Positions 43,348 to 52,338 of a DNA stretch of 64,000 nt are shown here, one piece after another. Both the position numbers and the translations under genes were made by a program. Within the stretch, counting starts at the first letter, position 1; the number at the start of each line of letters is the position of its first letter. The DNA is from Micromonospora lupini str. Lupac 08 (GTDB lineage: Bacteria; Actinomycetota; Actinomycetes; Mycobacteriales; Micromonosporaceae), in NCBI RefSeq assembly GCF_000297395.2, contig NZ_HF570108.1, positions 5,689,700 to 5,753,699 of the forward strand, in the 5' to 3' direction. The notes under the pieces are model-generated. The model had not been told where the DNA came from, did no database searches, and was given only the letters and a program-made list of their open reading frames with translations.

Positions 43348-43403
43348 GCGCTCAGCAAGCCGGTGGGCTCAGTGAGCCCGGTGGGCTCGGTGCGTCCGAC
43401 GGA

Positions 43404-45509
43404 TCAGGGCAGTGTCCACTTCTGGTTGGCCGCGCCGTTGCAGGTCCAGAGGTGGACGATGGTGCTGTCCGCCGAGTTGTTGCCGGAGACGTCCAGGCAC
43501 TTGCCCGAGGACGTGTTGCGCAGGCTGCCGTCGGACTGGGCCGCCCAGTTCTGCGCGCCGCTGCCGTTGCAGGTCCAGAGCTGGATCTTGGTGCCGTCGG
43601 CGGAAGCGCCACCGGAGACGTCCAGGCACTTGCCGAGCGCCTTGATGGTCGAGCCGGACACGGTCCAGGTCTGCGCCGTACTGCCGTTGCAGGTGTAGAT
43701 CTGGATCTGGGTGCCGTCGGCCGTGGCGCCGCTGCGCACGTCCAGGCACTTGCCCGCGAGGCCCTTGACCGGGCCGACCCCGGTGCTGCCGCCGGTCCCC
43801 TTGACCAGGGTGAAGTCGTCCACGTCGAAGAGCCCCGTGCCGCTACCGCCGAAGGTGAGGTAGAGGTTCTGGGTGCCGGACGGGACGTTGGAGAGCGCCG
43901 TGGTGACGTTGGCGTACGTGGTCCAGCTGCCGGTGTTCGGCACCGTGACCGTGCCGAGCACCGGACCGGTGGCCGAGCCGGTGCGCACCTGGATGGTGCC
44001 GCCCGCGCCGCCGGAGACGACCCGGGTGGTGAACGAGGTGACGCCGGTCAGGTTGACGCCGTTGTACGCCGCCCAGTCGCCCGGCTCGATGTAGCCGAGG
44101 GTCTGCCCACCGTTGGCGCCGTCCTTGGTGAACGCGGAGACGCCGTTGGCCGAGCTGAACGCCTCGGCCTGGATCGTGCCGGTGGCCGGCGGCGTGGTGC
44201 CCAGCTCCTTGATCCGAATGTTGCGGAAGAAGGCGTCGTCACCGGTGCCGTGGTTCTGGATGCCGATGTGGCCGGCGAGCGAGCGGACCGGGTCGGTGTT
44301 GGTGAAGTCGTTGATCTTCACTCCGTTGAGGAAGACCTGTAGCCGCTCCCCCTCGACCAGCAGCTCGTAGGTGTTCCACTCCCCCGGCGCGTTGAGCGCC
44401 GCGTCGCGGGCGGCGATGTCGGCGGCCTTGTACGTGTAGACCGCGCCTGTGGTGCGGTCGACCGCGTCGGTGGCGTCGATCTGGACCTCGTAGCCGTTGT
44501 TGATCGCCGACTGCGGGTCACTCGACGGCGGGAAGCCGATGAAGATGCCGGAGTTGTCGTCCCCGGCCAGCTTCCAGTCCAGCTTCAGCGAGTAGTTGGT
44601 GAACTGCTTGGCGTTGTACCAGAACAACCCCATGCCGCCCACCGAGGTGAGGGTGGCGTCGGAGTTGGTGAAGTTGCCCGGCCCGGCCTGCGACCAGCCG
44701 GTCGTGGAGCCGTTGTAGAGCGGGGTGTAGCCGGTCTCGGGCCGGCAGTCGGCCTTGCTCCGACCGGCCGCGTACCGGATGCCGCCCAGCAGGTGGGTCC
44801 GGAAGGCCGGCTCCGCGTACGACGCCTGGGTGTGCCCGGCGCCGGTGTAGAAGGACCGGCCACCGCCGTAGCCCTTGCACCAGCTCAACGGGTGGTCGGC
44901 GCCCATGCCGCCACCGGAGTACGACGACTCGTCGAGCGTGGCCAGCACGTGGGCGGTCGACCGGGCGTTGGTGCGGTAGTTGTACCACTCGTCGGTGCGG
45001 GTCCAGGTCTGCGGCAGGTGGCCGGTCGCGGCGTTCCCCCGGTCCTCCACCTTCATGTTGGCCTGCTGGATGGCCGGGTGCGAGGCGAACCACGCGCCGA
45101 CCAGGTTGCCGTAGAACGGCCAGTCGTACTCGGTGTCGGCGGCGGCGTGCACACCCACGTACCCGCGACCCGAGCCGATGTACGACTCGAAGGCGGTCTG
45201 CTGGGTGGCGTTGAGCACGTCGCCTGTGGTGTTGAGGAAGACGACAGCCTCGTACTGGGCGAGGTTGGAGGTGGTGAACGCGGCGGCGTCCTCGGTGGCG
45301 GTGACCGTGAAGTTGTTCGCCGCGCCCAGGTCACGGATGGTCTGGATGCCGACCGGGATCGCGTCGTGCCGGAAACCGGCGGTCTTGGAGAAGACCAGCA
45401 CGTCGTACGGGGCGTCGGCGGCGCTGGCCGGGCTTGCCGGGGTGGTGCAGGCGATGACGGCGAGGGCGGCCAGGCCCGCACCGAGGACGGGTCGCAGGAG
45501 TCTGCGCAT
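43404..45509 (-). CDS. Secreted ThuA / DUF1080 / CBM6-like / ricin-type lectin protein
   Basis: 701 residues from ATG 45509, AGGAG six bases upstream. Signal peptide 1-31; VIAC at 17-20 also resembles a lipobox. Domains: ThuA class-I-amidotransferase-like fold (about 35-245: YDVLVFSKTAGFRHDAI, GYVGVHAAADTEYDWPFY), DUF1080 3-keto-disaccharide-hydrolase-type jelly roll (about 262-435: DNSGIFIGFP, GYEVQIDATD), CBM6-like beta sandwich (about 445-572), and a ricin-B lectin (about 580-701) with three QxW-type repeats (AQTWTV, AQNWAA, NQKWTLP). Probably acts on extracellular or cell-wall polysaccharide. Downstream partner of the dehydrogenase gene, with which it shares its C-terminal half. Confidence 0.9.
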   Translation of the reverse strand: MRRLLRPVLGAGLAALAVIACTTPASPASAADAPYDVLVFSKTAGFRHDAIPVGIQTIRDLGAANNFTVTATEDAAAFTTSNLAQYEAVVFLNTTGDVLNATQQTAFESYIGSGRGYVGVHAAADTEYDWPFYGNLVGAWFASHPAIQQANMKVEDRGNAATGHLPQTWTRTDEWYNYRTNARSTAHVLATLDESSYSGGGMGADHPLSWCKGYGGGRSFYTGAGHTQASYAEPAFRTHLLGGIRYAAGRSKADCRPETGYTPLYNGSTTGWSQAGPGNFTNSDATLTSVGGMGLFWYNAKQFTNYSLKLDWKLAGDDNSGIFIGFPPSSDPQSAINNGYEVQIDATDAVDRTTGAVYTYKAADIAARDAALNAPGEWNTYELLVEGERLQVFLNGVKINDFTNTDPVRSLAGHIGIQNHGTGDDAFFRNIRIKELGTTPPATGTIQAEAFSSANGVSAFTKDGANGGQTLGYIEPGDWAAYNGVNLTGVTSFTTRVVSGGAGGTIQVRTGSATGPVLGTVTVPNTGSWTTYANVTTALSNVPSGTQNLYLTFGGSGTGLFDVDDFTLVKGTGGSTGVGPVKGLAGKCLDVRSGATADGTQIQIYTCNGSTAQTWTVSGSTIKALGKCLDVSGGASADGTKIQLWTCNGSGAQNWAAQSDGSLRNTSSGKCLDVSGNNSADSTIVHLWTCNGAANQKWTLP

Positions 45510-45516
45510 ATCGCTC

Positions 45517-45534
45517 TCCTAACTGTGGTTAGGA
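45517..45534. promoter_or_regulatory. Inverted repeat covering the ribosome site of the ThuA gene
   Basis: TCCTAAC-TGTG-GTTAGGA, seven-bp arms. On the minus strand the 3' arm contains the AGGAG Shine-Dalgarno of the ThuA gene, so the structure could hide it, or be a repressor site. Confidence 0.5.
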
Positions 45535-45535
45535 A

Positions 45536-45573
45536 GGGCCCCCTGCCCAACCGTAGGCGGTGACAGGGGGCCC
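45536..45573 (-). terminator. Intergenic hairpin between the two secreted-enzyme genes
   Basis: Ten-bp perfect stem GGGCCCCCTG / CAGGGGGCCC with an 18-base loop in the 75-base gap; TTCC follows on the minus strand. May terminate or attenuate transcription into the ThuA gene. Confidence 0.6.
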
Positions 45574-45584
45574 CACCACTCAGC

Positions 45585-48440
45585 TCAGGGCAGGATCCAC
45601 TTTTGGTTGGCGGCGGCGGTGCAGGTCCACAGGTTGACCACCGTGCTGTCGGCGGAGCTGCTGCCGGAGACGTCCAGGCACTTGCTGGACCCGGCGTTGC
45701 GTAGCGTGCCGTCGGCCTGCGCGGCCCAGTTCTGCGCGGCGGTCCCGTTGCAGGTGTAGAGCTGGATCTTGGTGCCGTCGGCGGTGCCGGCACCGGAGAC
45801 GTCCAGGCACTTGCCCAACGACTTGATCGTGGAGTTCGGGGTGACCGCCCAGGTCTGCGCCGCACTGCCGTTGCAGGTGTAGATCTGGATCTGCGTGCCG
45901 TCGGCGGTGGCGGCGTTGCGGACGTCCAGGCACTTGCCACCCAGACCCTTGATCGGGCCGGTCCCGCCGGTGGGGGCCGAGCCGGTGGTGAAGGTGAACG
46001 CGTCCAGGTCGTAGAGCGCGCCGGTGCCCGTACCCGCGAAGGTCAGGTAGAGCGTGGTGGTGCCGGTCGGCGGGTTGCTGATCGCACCGGTCACGGTGGT
46101 GAAGGTTTCCCAGCCGCCGGTGACCGGAACGGTCGCGGAGCCGAGCACCGTGCCGGTGGCCGAGCCGGCCCGCACCTGGAGGGTGCCACCGGCGCCCGCC
46201 GAGGAGACCCGGGCGGTGAACGAGGTGACGTTGCCCAGCCGGTACGGCTGGAACGCGATCCAGTCGCCGTTGTTGATGTCGCCGACGGTCTTGCCGCCCT
46301 CGGCCGGGGTCTTGCTGAACACGTTGATCCCGGACGAGCTGCCGAAGAACTCGGCCTGGCGGTGACGCGGCGGCAGCGTGTGCTGGGTGTGCGTGGTCAG
46401 CCCACCGGCGTCGGTGTACTCGGCGTCGAAGATGGCGAAGATGTTCGCCGCGTCGTCGTGCTCACCGTCGACCGGAATGGTGATCGAGCCCGAGCAGCCG
46501 GTCTTCGAGGTGATCTGGTGCCCGTGCTGGTCGTGCCCGAGCACGTAGGTCATCTTGACCTTCGTGCAGTCGATCGTGCCGTCCTCCGGGTCGGTCACCG
46601 TGATGCTGTAGGCAACGGTGTCACCGAAGCTGAACAACTGGCCGTTGCCGGGGTTGTTGATGGTCACCGTGGGCGCGGTGTTGCCGACGTTGACCTGCAC
46701 GCTCGCGCTGCCGGTGGCGCCCTGCGGGTCCCGTACGGTAAGCGTCGCGGTGTAGGTGCCGTTCGTGCTGTACGTCTTCGTCGGGTTCGCCGTCGTGGAG
46801 GTGGTGCCGTCACCGAAGTTCCACGAGTAGGTGAGCGCCCCGCCCTCGGGGTCGGACGAGCCGGCCGAGGAGAACACCACTGTCAGCGGGGCCGCGCCGG
46901 AGGTCTTGTTGGCGCTCGCCGCGGCGCTGGGCGCCCGGTTGCCACCGGCGACGTAGTCGAAGCGGTACAGCGCCGAGTTGGCGTCACCGTTGAAGTAGCC
47001 GGTGCCGTAGTCGAGCACGTAGTACGAGCCGTCCGGGCCGAACGCCGAGTCCATCACCTGCTTGCCGACCCACGGGAAGGTGTCGATGGTGCCCCGGGAG
47101 CCGTCGGAGTTGACGTGGATGGGCTTGATCCAGCCCCGGCCGAACTCGGTGGCGAAGAACTGGCCGTCGAACGACTGCGGGAACTTCGTGGTGGACGTCG
47201 ACGAGGCGTTGTAGCGGTAGACCGGGCCGCCCATCGGCGACTCGGAGCCGCCGCCGAACTCGGTCGGGGTGCCGGCGTCGCCCGCGTACCGGATCCAGGC
47301 CGGTTGGGCCGGCGGCAGGGTGGCCAGGCCGGTGTTGCGGAACGAGTTGTTCGTCGGCCCGCCGGCGCAGTTGTACTTCGCCCCGCCGGTGTTGGCGGCG
47401 AAGTCCCACTCGTTGTACGTCTCGGTGCTGGTGTTGGTGCCGGTGCAGTACGGCCAGCCGAAGTTGCCCGGCGCCGCGACCCGGTTGAACTCGACCTGGC
47501 CGGAGGGCCCACGGGTGGAGCTGGTGCTGCCGGCGTCCGGCCCGTAGTCACCGACGTAGACGACGCCGGTGGCCTTGTCCACGCTGATCCGGAACGGGTT
47601 GCGGAACCCCATCGCGTAGATCTCCGGCCGGGTCCTGGCCGTGCCGGGCGCGAACAGGTTGCCCGACGGGATGGAGTACGTGCCGTTGGCGTTCACCTTG
47701 ATCCGCAGGATCTTGCCCCGCAGGTCGTTGGTGTTGCCGGCGCTGCGCTGCGCGTCGTACGCCGGGTTGCGGTTGGTCCGCTCGTCCAGCGGCGAGTAGC
47801 CGGCCGACTCGAAGGGGTTGGTGTCGTCGCCGGTGGACAGGTAGAGGTTGCCGGCGGCGTCGAAGTCGATGTCCCCGCCGACGTGGCAGCAGATGCCGCG
47901 GCTCGCCGGGACGTCGAGCACGTCGACCTTGCTCGACTGGTTGAGCGTGAAGTCGGAGTTCAGGCTGAACCGGGAGAGGCGGTTCACCCCGTCAAACGCC
48001 GAGAAGTCGGTGCCGGTGGCCGGCGCGTCGCCGCCGGGGGTGGAGAGCGGCGGCGCGTAGTAGAGGAAGATCTGCCGGTTGCTGGCGAAGTTCGGATCGA
48101 CGCCGACGCCCTGCAGTCCTTCCTCGTCGTGGTTGTAGACCGACAGGGTGCCGATCACGGACGTGGTGCCGTTCGCGTCGGTGCGCCGCAGGGTGCCGTT
48201 GCGGGCGGTGTGCAGGACCGAGCGGTCCGGCAGCACGGCCAGCGACATCGGCTCACCCATGTCGGACACGCCCCGGGCGAGTTCGACCTGCTGGAAGTCG
48301 GTGGCGTTGATCGTGTGCGCCTGGGCCGGTGTCGAGCTGGCGGTGAGTGTGACAGTGCCGGCAGCGGCCACGAGGAGCAGGGCCGATCCGGCGGAGAGCC
48401 ATCGTCGGGATCGACGAGGGGGTGCGTCCTTGTTGGACAT
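45585..48440 (-). CDS. Secreted glucose/sorbosone dehydrogenase-like protein with PKD, CBM6-like and ricin-type lectin domains
   Basis: 951 residues from ATG 48440 after GGAAGGG. Signal peptide 1-41 (PAQA cleavage). The beta-propeller (about 50-500) carries the GSDH/PQQ-dependent sugar dehydrogenase hallmarks: EEGLQGVGVDPNFA, ASRGICCHVGGDIDFDAAG, LRGKILRIKV, YAMGFRNPFRISVD. Then a PKD domain (about 507-590: SSDPEGGALTYSWNFGDGTT), a second Ig-like part, a CBM6-like region (about 700-820) and a ricin-B lectin (about 830-951). Probably an extracellular sugar-oxidising or carbohydrate-binding protein. Confidence 0.9.
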   Translation of the reverse strand: MSNKDAPPRRSRRWLSAGSALLLVAAAGTVTLTASSTPAQAHTINATDFQQVELARGVSDMGEPMSLAVLPDRSVLHTARNGTLRRTDANGTTSVIGTLSVYNHDEEGLQGVGVDPNFASNRQIFLYYAPPLSTPGGDAPATGTDFSAFDGVNRLSRFSLNSDFTLNQSSKVDVLDVPASRGICCHVGGDIDFDAAGNLYLSTGDDTNPFESAGYSPLDERTNRNPAYDAQRSAGNTNDLRGKILRIKVNANGTYSIPSGNLFAPGTARTRPEIYAMGFRNPFRISVDKATGVVYVGDYGPDAGSTSSTRGPSGQVEFNRVAAPGNFGWPYCTGTNTSTETYNEWDFAANTGGAKYNCAGGPTNNSFRNTGLATLPPAQPAWIRYAGDAGTPTEFGGGSESPMGGPVYRYNASSTSTTKFPQSFDGQFFATEFGRGWIKPIHVNSDGSRGTIDTFPWVGKQVMDSAFGPDGSYYVLDYGTGYFNGDANSALYRFDYVAGGNRAPSAAASANKTSGAAPLTVVFSSAGSSDPEGGALTYSWNFGDGTTSTTANPTKTYSTNGTYTATLTVRDPQGATGSASVQVNVGNTAPTVTINNPGNGQLFSFGDTVAYSITVTDPEDGTIDCTKVKMTYVLGHDQHGHQITSKTGCSGSITIPVDGEHDDAANIFAIFDAEYTDAGGLTTHTQHTLPPRHRQAEFFGSSSGINVFSKTPAEGGKTVGDINNGDWIAFQPYRLGNVTSFTARVSSAGAGGTLQVRAGSATGTVLGSATVPVTGGWETFTTVTGAISNPPTGTTTLYLTFAGTGTGALYDLDAFTFTTGSAPTGGTGPIKGLGGKCLDVRNAATADGTQIQIYTCNGSAAQTWAVTPNSTIKSLGKCLDVSGAGTADGTKIQLYTCNGTAAQNWAAQADGTLRNAGSSKCLDVSGSSSADSTVVNLWTCTAAANQKWILP

Positions 48441-48623
48441 CTGTGCTGTCCCTTCCTGACGAGTGAAGCCAGGCCGGGCGCGCGCCGTCGCGCCGGATGC
48501 CGTAGCGGTGGTGGGGTCGATGGGTTACCGCGCCGCCGGTTCACCTCGACGAAACAATGTCGTGTTGGCCCCGACACTAAGTCGCGCCTGTCGATGTGTC
48601 CATACCTTCCGGTGATCCAGCAT

Positions 48624-48651
48624 CAACTTTCGTCGATTTGATCGAAAGTTG
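48624..48651. promoter_or_regulatory. LacI-type operator or hairpin upstream of the dehydrogenase gene
   Basis: CAACTTTCG (48624-48632) and CGAAAGTTG (48643-48651), perfect nine-bp arms, ten-base spacer. Resembles the CGAAAN-type sites of LacI-family sugar repressors in actinobacteria. It lies about 185 bases before the dehydrogenase gene and just after the prenyl synthase stop, so it could also end the EBO operon. Confidence 0.5.
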
Positions 48652-48656
48652 CCGGG

Positions 48657-49724
48657 TCAGGCGCGGCGATCGATGGCCTGTGCCGCCAACGCGACGAGCG
48701 CGGAGCGCGCCTCCTCGGCCACCACCGCGCTGCGCAAGGCGGTGAGCGCCGCCTCGGTGCGGACCCGGATCATCTGCTCGATCCGGTCCCGGGCGCCTGT
48801 CGCCTCGATGATCTCGCGCAGGTTCGCCGCGCCCTCGGCGTCAAGCGTGGGATTTCCGAACAGCTCCTTCAGCCGCGCGGTCTGCGACCGGTCGGCGGCG
48901 CTGCGGGCCAGCGCCATCATCACCGTCGGCTTGCCCTCGCGCAGGTCGTCCAGGACGGACTTGCCGGTGACCGCGGGATCGCCGAAGACGCCCAGGACGT
49001 CGTCACGGAGCTGGAACGCGTCGCCCAACGGGTCACCGAACTCGCCGAGAGCCGCGAGCAGCTCCGGCCCCGCCCCGGCCAGCGCCGCGCCGATCTGCAG
49101 CGGTCGGGTGACCGTGTACCGGGCGGCCTTCATCCTTATCACGGTGAGCGCGCTGGCCACCGAGCCGTCGCCCACCCCGGAGACCAGGTCGAGGTACTCC
49201 CCCGCGATCACCTCGGTACGCATCAGCGCGAACACCGCGTAGCCCCGGTGCACCTGCTCGGTCTCCAGCCCGCACTCGTGGAACATCTGATCCGACCAGG
49301 CCGCGCAGAGGTCCCCGCAGAGCAGGGCGGTGTTGCGCCCGTACGCCTCGGGGTCGCCGCGCCACGACGAGCGGGCGTGCAGGTCGGCGAAGAGGCGGTG
49401 CACCGACGGCTCGCCCCGCCGGCGGTCGCTGCCGTCCAGGATGTCGTCGTGGATCAGCGCGAACGCGTGGAACAGCTCCAGCGCGGCCGCGGCCACCACG
49501 ATCGGGGTGCCGTCGGCCGCCCCGGCGCCGCGCCAGCCCCAGTAGCAGAACAGCGGGCGGAGCCGCTTCCCGCCGGCAAGCACGAACCGTTGCAGCGCGG
49601 TGAACACCCCACGCGGCGCGCCGTCGGGCCAGTCCGGGCCCTGCCGATCGAGGAACGCGGCCAGCTCCGCGTCGAAGCGCGCCCGCAGTCCACTCGTGTC
49701 GGTCGGGGTCACCGCTATCGTCAC
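48657..49724 (-). CDS. Polyprenyl diphosphate synthase (GGPP-synthase-like)
   Basis: 355 residues from GTG 49724 with GGGGGAGGGG upstream, overlapping the EboF stop (GTGA). First Asp-rich motif DDILDGSDRRRGEPS and second DDVLGVFGDPAVTGKS; also GGKRLRP and QIGAALAGAG regions. Condenses allylic diphosphates with IPP to GPP/FPP/GGPP-length chains; product length cannot be told by eye. Last gene of the EBO-type operon, so it likely supplies the prenyl donor for the UbiA enzyme. Confidence 0.9.
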   Translation of the reverse strand: MTIAVTPTDTSGLRARFDAELAAFLDRQGPDWPDGAPRGVFTALQRFVLAGGKRLRPLFCYWGWRGAGAADGTPIVVAAAALELFHAFALIHDDILDGSDRRRGEPSVHRLFADLHARSSWRGDPEAYGRNTALLCGDLCAAWSDQMFHECGLETEQVHRGYAVFALMRTEVIAGEYLDLVSGVGDGSVASALTVIRMKAARYTVTRPLQIGAALAGAGPELLAALGEFGDPLGDAFQLRDDVLGVFGDPAVTGKSVLDDLREGKPTVMMALARSAADRSQTARLKELFGNPTLDAEGAANLREIIEATGARDRIEQMIRVRTEAALTALRSAVVAEEARSALVALAAQAIDRRA

Positions 49725-51142
49725 GACCCCTCCCCCGGCCGCTCCGCTGTCCCGTCACCGGCGCTCAGCCCGGCGAGTTCCAGCAGCAGCCCCTTGACCT
49801 CGGTGGCCGCGACCCTGTCCCGGGCGGCGGACGGGTCGGAGCAGAGCAGCACCGGGGCGTCCGCCGGGTCACTGGGCAGGCGTCCGTGTGAGCCGCGTAC
49901 CGCCTGGGCGCCGGCGTCCAGGCCGACGGCGCTCATCAGGTACCGCATGCCAAGCTTCTTGCGGGCCAGCGCCACCCCGGCGCGGGCCTTCGCGGCGCCC
50001 GGGTTGGCCGGGTCGAAGAACAGCTCGGCGGGGTCGTACCCCGGCTTGCGGTGGATCTCGACAAGCCGGGCGAAGTCCGGCTTGCGGGCGTCGTCGAGCC
50101 AGTAGTAGTAGGTGAACCAGGAGTCCGGCTCGGCCACCAGCACCAGCTCGCCGGCGCGTGGGTGGTCCAGACCGTGCGCGGCCTTGCCGTCGGCGTCGAG
50201 CACCTCGGCCACCCCGGGCAGCCCGGCGCAGAGCTTCGCCACCGCCGGCACGTCGGCCGGATCCTTGACGTAGACGTGCGCGACCTGGTGGTCGGCGACC
50301 GCGAACGCCTTCGACGTCCACGGGTCGAGGTACTCCATGCCGGCCTGGGTGTGCACCCGCAGCAGCCCCTCGGCGCGCAGCAGCCGGTTGACGTCCACCG
50401 GCCGGGACACGTCGGTGATGCCGTACTCGGAGAGCACCACCACTGTTGCGTCGCGGGCCCGTGCGGCGTCCAGCAGCGGGCCGAGCACCGCGTCCAGCTC
50501 CGCCGCGGCGGCGGCGGCCTGGGCCGACGAGGGGCCGAAGCGTTGCAGGTCGTAGTCCAGGTGCGGGACGTAGACCAGGGTCAGGTCGGGTGACACGTCG
50601 GCCAGGATCTGCTCGGCCGCCTGGCAGATCCACCGCGACGACGGCAGCCCGGCGGTCGGCCCCCAGTAGGTGAACAGCGGGAACGTGCCCAGCCGGCCGG
50701 TGAGCGCGTCGTGCAGCTCCGGCGGGTCGGTGTAGCAGTCCGGCTCCTTGCGCCCGTCGGCGTAGTACACCGGTCGCGGCGTGACGGTCCAGTTGACGTC
50801 CGCGCCCATGGCGTACCACCAGCAGACGTTTGCCACGGTGTAGCCCGGCTCGGCCCGACGGGCGGCCTGCCAGAGCTTGTCCCCACCGACGAGCGCGTTG
50901 TGCTGCCGCCACAGCAACACCTCGCCCAGCTCCCGGAAGTACCACCCGTTGCCGACGATCCCGTGCCCGCTGGGCTGCTCGCCGGTGAGGAAGGTGGACT
51001 GCACCGAGCAGGTCACCGCGGGCAGCACGGTGCCCAGCTCGGCCCGGAAGCCGCCGTCGGCGACGCCGCGCAGCCGGGGCATGTGCGCCAGCAGGCGGGG
51101 CGTCAGCCCCACCACGTCGAGTACCACAAGTCGTCGGCTCAT
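49721..51142 (-). CDS. eboF: EboF-like alkaline phosphatase / nucleotide pyrophosphatase family protein
   Basis: 473 residues from ATG 51142, overlapping eboE by four bases. Alkaline-phosphatase superfamily metal sites: VLDVVGLTP at the N-terminus, TCSVQSTFLTGEQPSGHGIV (nucleophile Thr region), YVPHLDYDLQRFG, VVLSEYGITDV and VAEPDSWFTYYYW. Probably cytosolic (no signal). A phosphodiesterase/phosphatase step on the EBO product or intermediate is likely. Confidence 0.87.
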   Translation of the reverse strand: MSRRLVVLDVVGLTPRLLAHMPRLRGVADGGFRAELGTVLPAVTCSVQSTFLTGEQPSGHGIVGNGWYFRELGEVLLWRQHNALVGGDKLWQAARRAEPGYTVANVCWWYAMGADVNWTVTPRPVYYADGRKEPDCYTDPPELHDALTGRLGTFPLFTYWGPTAGLPSSRWICQAAEQILADVSPDLTLVYVPHLDYDLQRFGPSSAQAAAAAAELDAVLGPLLDAARARDATVVVLSEYGITDVSRPVDVNRLLRAEGLLRVHTQAGMEYLDPWTSKAFAVADHQVAHVYVKDPADVPAVAKLCAGLPGVAEVLDADGKAAHGLDHPRAGELVLVAEPDSWFTYYYWLDDARKPDFARLVEIHRKPGYDPAELFFDPANPGAAKARAGVALARKKLGMRYLMSAVGLDAGAQAVRGSHGRLPSDPADAPVLLCSDPSAARDRVAATEVKGLLLELAGLSAGDGTAERPGEGS

Positions 51143-52338
51143 CGCGTCACTCCCGCGCTCACGGTGTTCTCCGGGGTCAGCCCGAGGGCGACCAGTTCGT
51201 CACGGGCGAAGGCCAGCTCGGCGGCGATGCCGGCGGCCAGCTCCGCGTCGGTGCCCGGCCGCCGCGCGGCCGGTAGAACCCCCCAGGTGTACGTCTCGAC
51301 GTCGAGGTGGTCGCACCCGGCGGTCGGGCCGCTGTAGAGCGCTCTCAACGCGGCGCGCAGGACGGGCAGGGTCGAGCCGAGCGGTTCCTCCGGCGGGGCG
51401 TGCAGCGGCACGTGGTAGTGCACCCGCCACGGGCCGGGCAGCGCCCGGTCCAGCGCCTCGTCGAGGTCGTCGGCCGCGTACGCCGGATCGGCCGGATCGG
51501 CCAGACCGGCGCAGCCGACGCCCCGGGTCTGGTGCAGGAAGCGCGGCTCCACCCAGCGGCGCAACGCCTCGGCCCCGCCGGCCGGGTCGGCCGCCTCGAC
51601 GGCGGCGGAGACCTGCACCTTCACCACGGGCAGCCCGGCCGCCCGCAGTCGTTCCAGCGCCTCGGCCGGATCCTCCCAGGCGCACGCCAGGTGGGCCAGG
51701 TCGACGCAGACGCCCAACCGGTCGGTGTCGATGCCGTCCAGCAGCGCGGCCGCCTGCGCGGTGCTCTCCACCACGCAGCCGGGCTCCGGCTCGAAGGCGA
51801 CCCGCACCTCGCGGCCGGTGTCGCGCTGCACGGCGGCCAGGCCGGCGGCGAGCTGGTCCAGCCGGCGTCGGGCCGCGTCGGCCCGATCGGTGTCCCAGGG
51901 CTGCCGCCAGGCCAGCGGCAGGGTGGAGATCGAGCCCCGGGCCGCATCGTCGGGCAGCAGGTCGGCGAGCACCCGGGCCAGATTCAGCGTGTACGTCAGC
52001 CGCTGCTCGGTGGTCCAGTCCGGGTGGTACACGTCCTGCTTGACCACCGGCGCCTGGAAGGCCGCGTACGGGAAGCCGTTGAGGGTGACCACCTCCAGCC
52101 CGCGCGCGTCCAGCTCGGCGCGCAGCCGCAGACGCAGCGCGGGGTCGGCGGCAAGCTCGGCGGCGACCGGCGCGGCCAGCCACAGACCGAGGCCGAGCAG
52201 GTCGCTGCCGAGCGCCGCGCGGACCGGCACGGCGTAGGTGTCCAGTTGCCCGAGGATGCCGGCGAGGTCCTCGGCGGGGTGCACGTTTGTGCAGTAGCCG
52301 AGATGGACCGTGTCGCCGCCGGCATGTCGCAGCCGCAT
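51139..52338 (-). CDS. eboE: EboE-like TIM-barrel protein
   Basis: 399 residues from ATG 52338, one base overlapping the eboB stop (TGATG). Begins LGYCTNVHPAEDLAG, typical of EboE (metabolite traffic protein EboE), with TLNGFPYAAFQAPVVKQDVY, VAFEPEPGCVVEST, LGVCVDLAHLACAWEDP and HYHVPLHAPPE. The fold is xylose-isomerase-like with probable metal-binding Glu, Asp and His residues. The biochemical role is unknown in all organisms I know of. Confidence 0.88.
   Translation of the reverse strand: MRLRHAGGDTVHLGYCTNVHPAEDLAGILGQLDTYAVPVRAALGSDLLGLGLWLAAPVAAELAADPALRLRLRAELDARGLEVVTLNGFPYAAFQAPVVKQDVYHPDWTTEQRLTYTLNLARVLADLLPDDAARGSISTLPLAWRQPWDTDRADAARRRLDQLAAGLAAVQRDTGREVRVAFEPEPGCVVESTAQAAALLDGIDTDRLGVCVDLAHLACAWEDPAEALERLRAAGLPVVKVQVSAAVEAADPAGGAEALRRWVEPRFLHQTRGVGCAGLADPADPAYAADDLDEALDRALPGPWRVHYHVPLHAPPEEPLGSTLPVLRAALRALYSGPTAGCDHLDVETYTWGVLPAARRPGTDAELAAGIAAELAFARDELVALGLTPENTVSAGVTR

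Larger units (their letters stand above)
42901..43403. other. Intergenic region downstream of ThuA gene
   Basis: About 500 bases with no gene recognised. Holds the kinase promoter, tandem repeats (43255-43315) and a terminator-like hairpin (43314-43347). Confidence 0.5.

Noticed and set aside
46362..48641. 759-codon plus-strand frame antisense to the dehydrogenase gene
   Set aside because: Val/Gly/Arg-rich shadow of a well-supported secreted multidomain protein.
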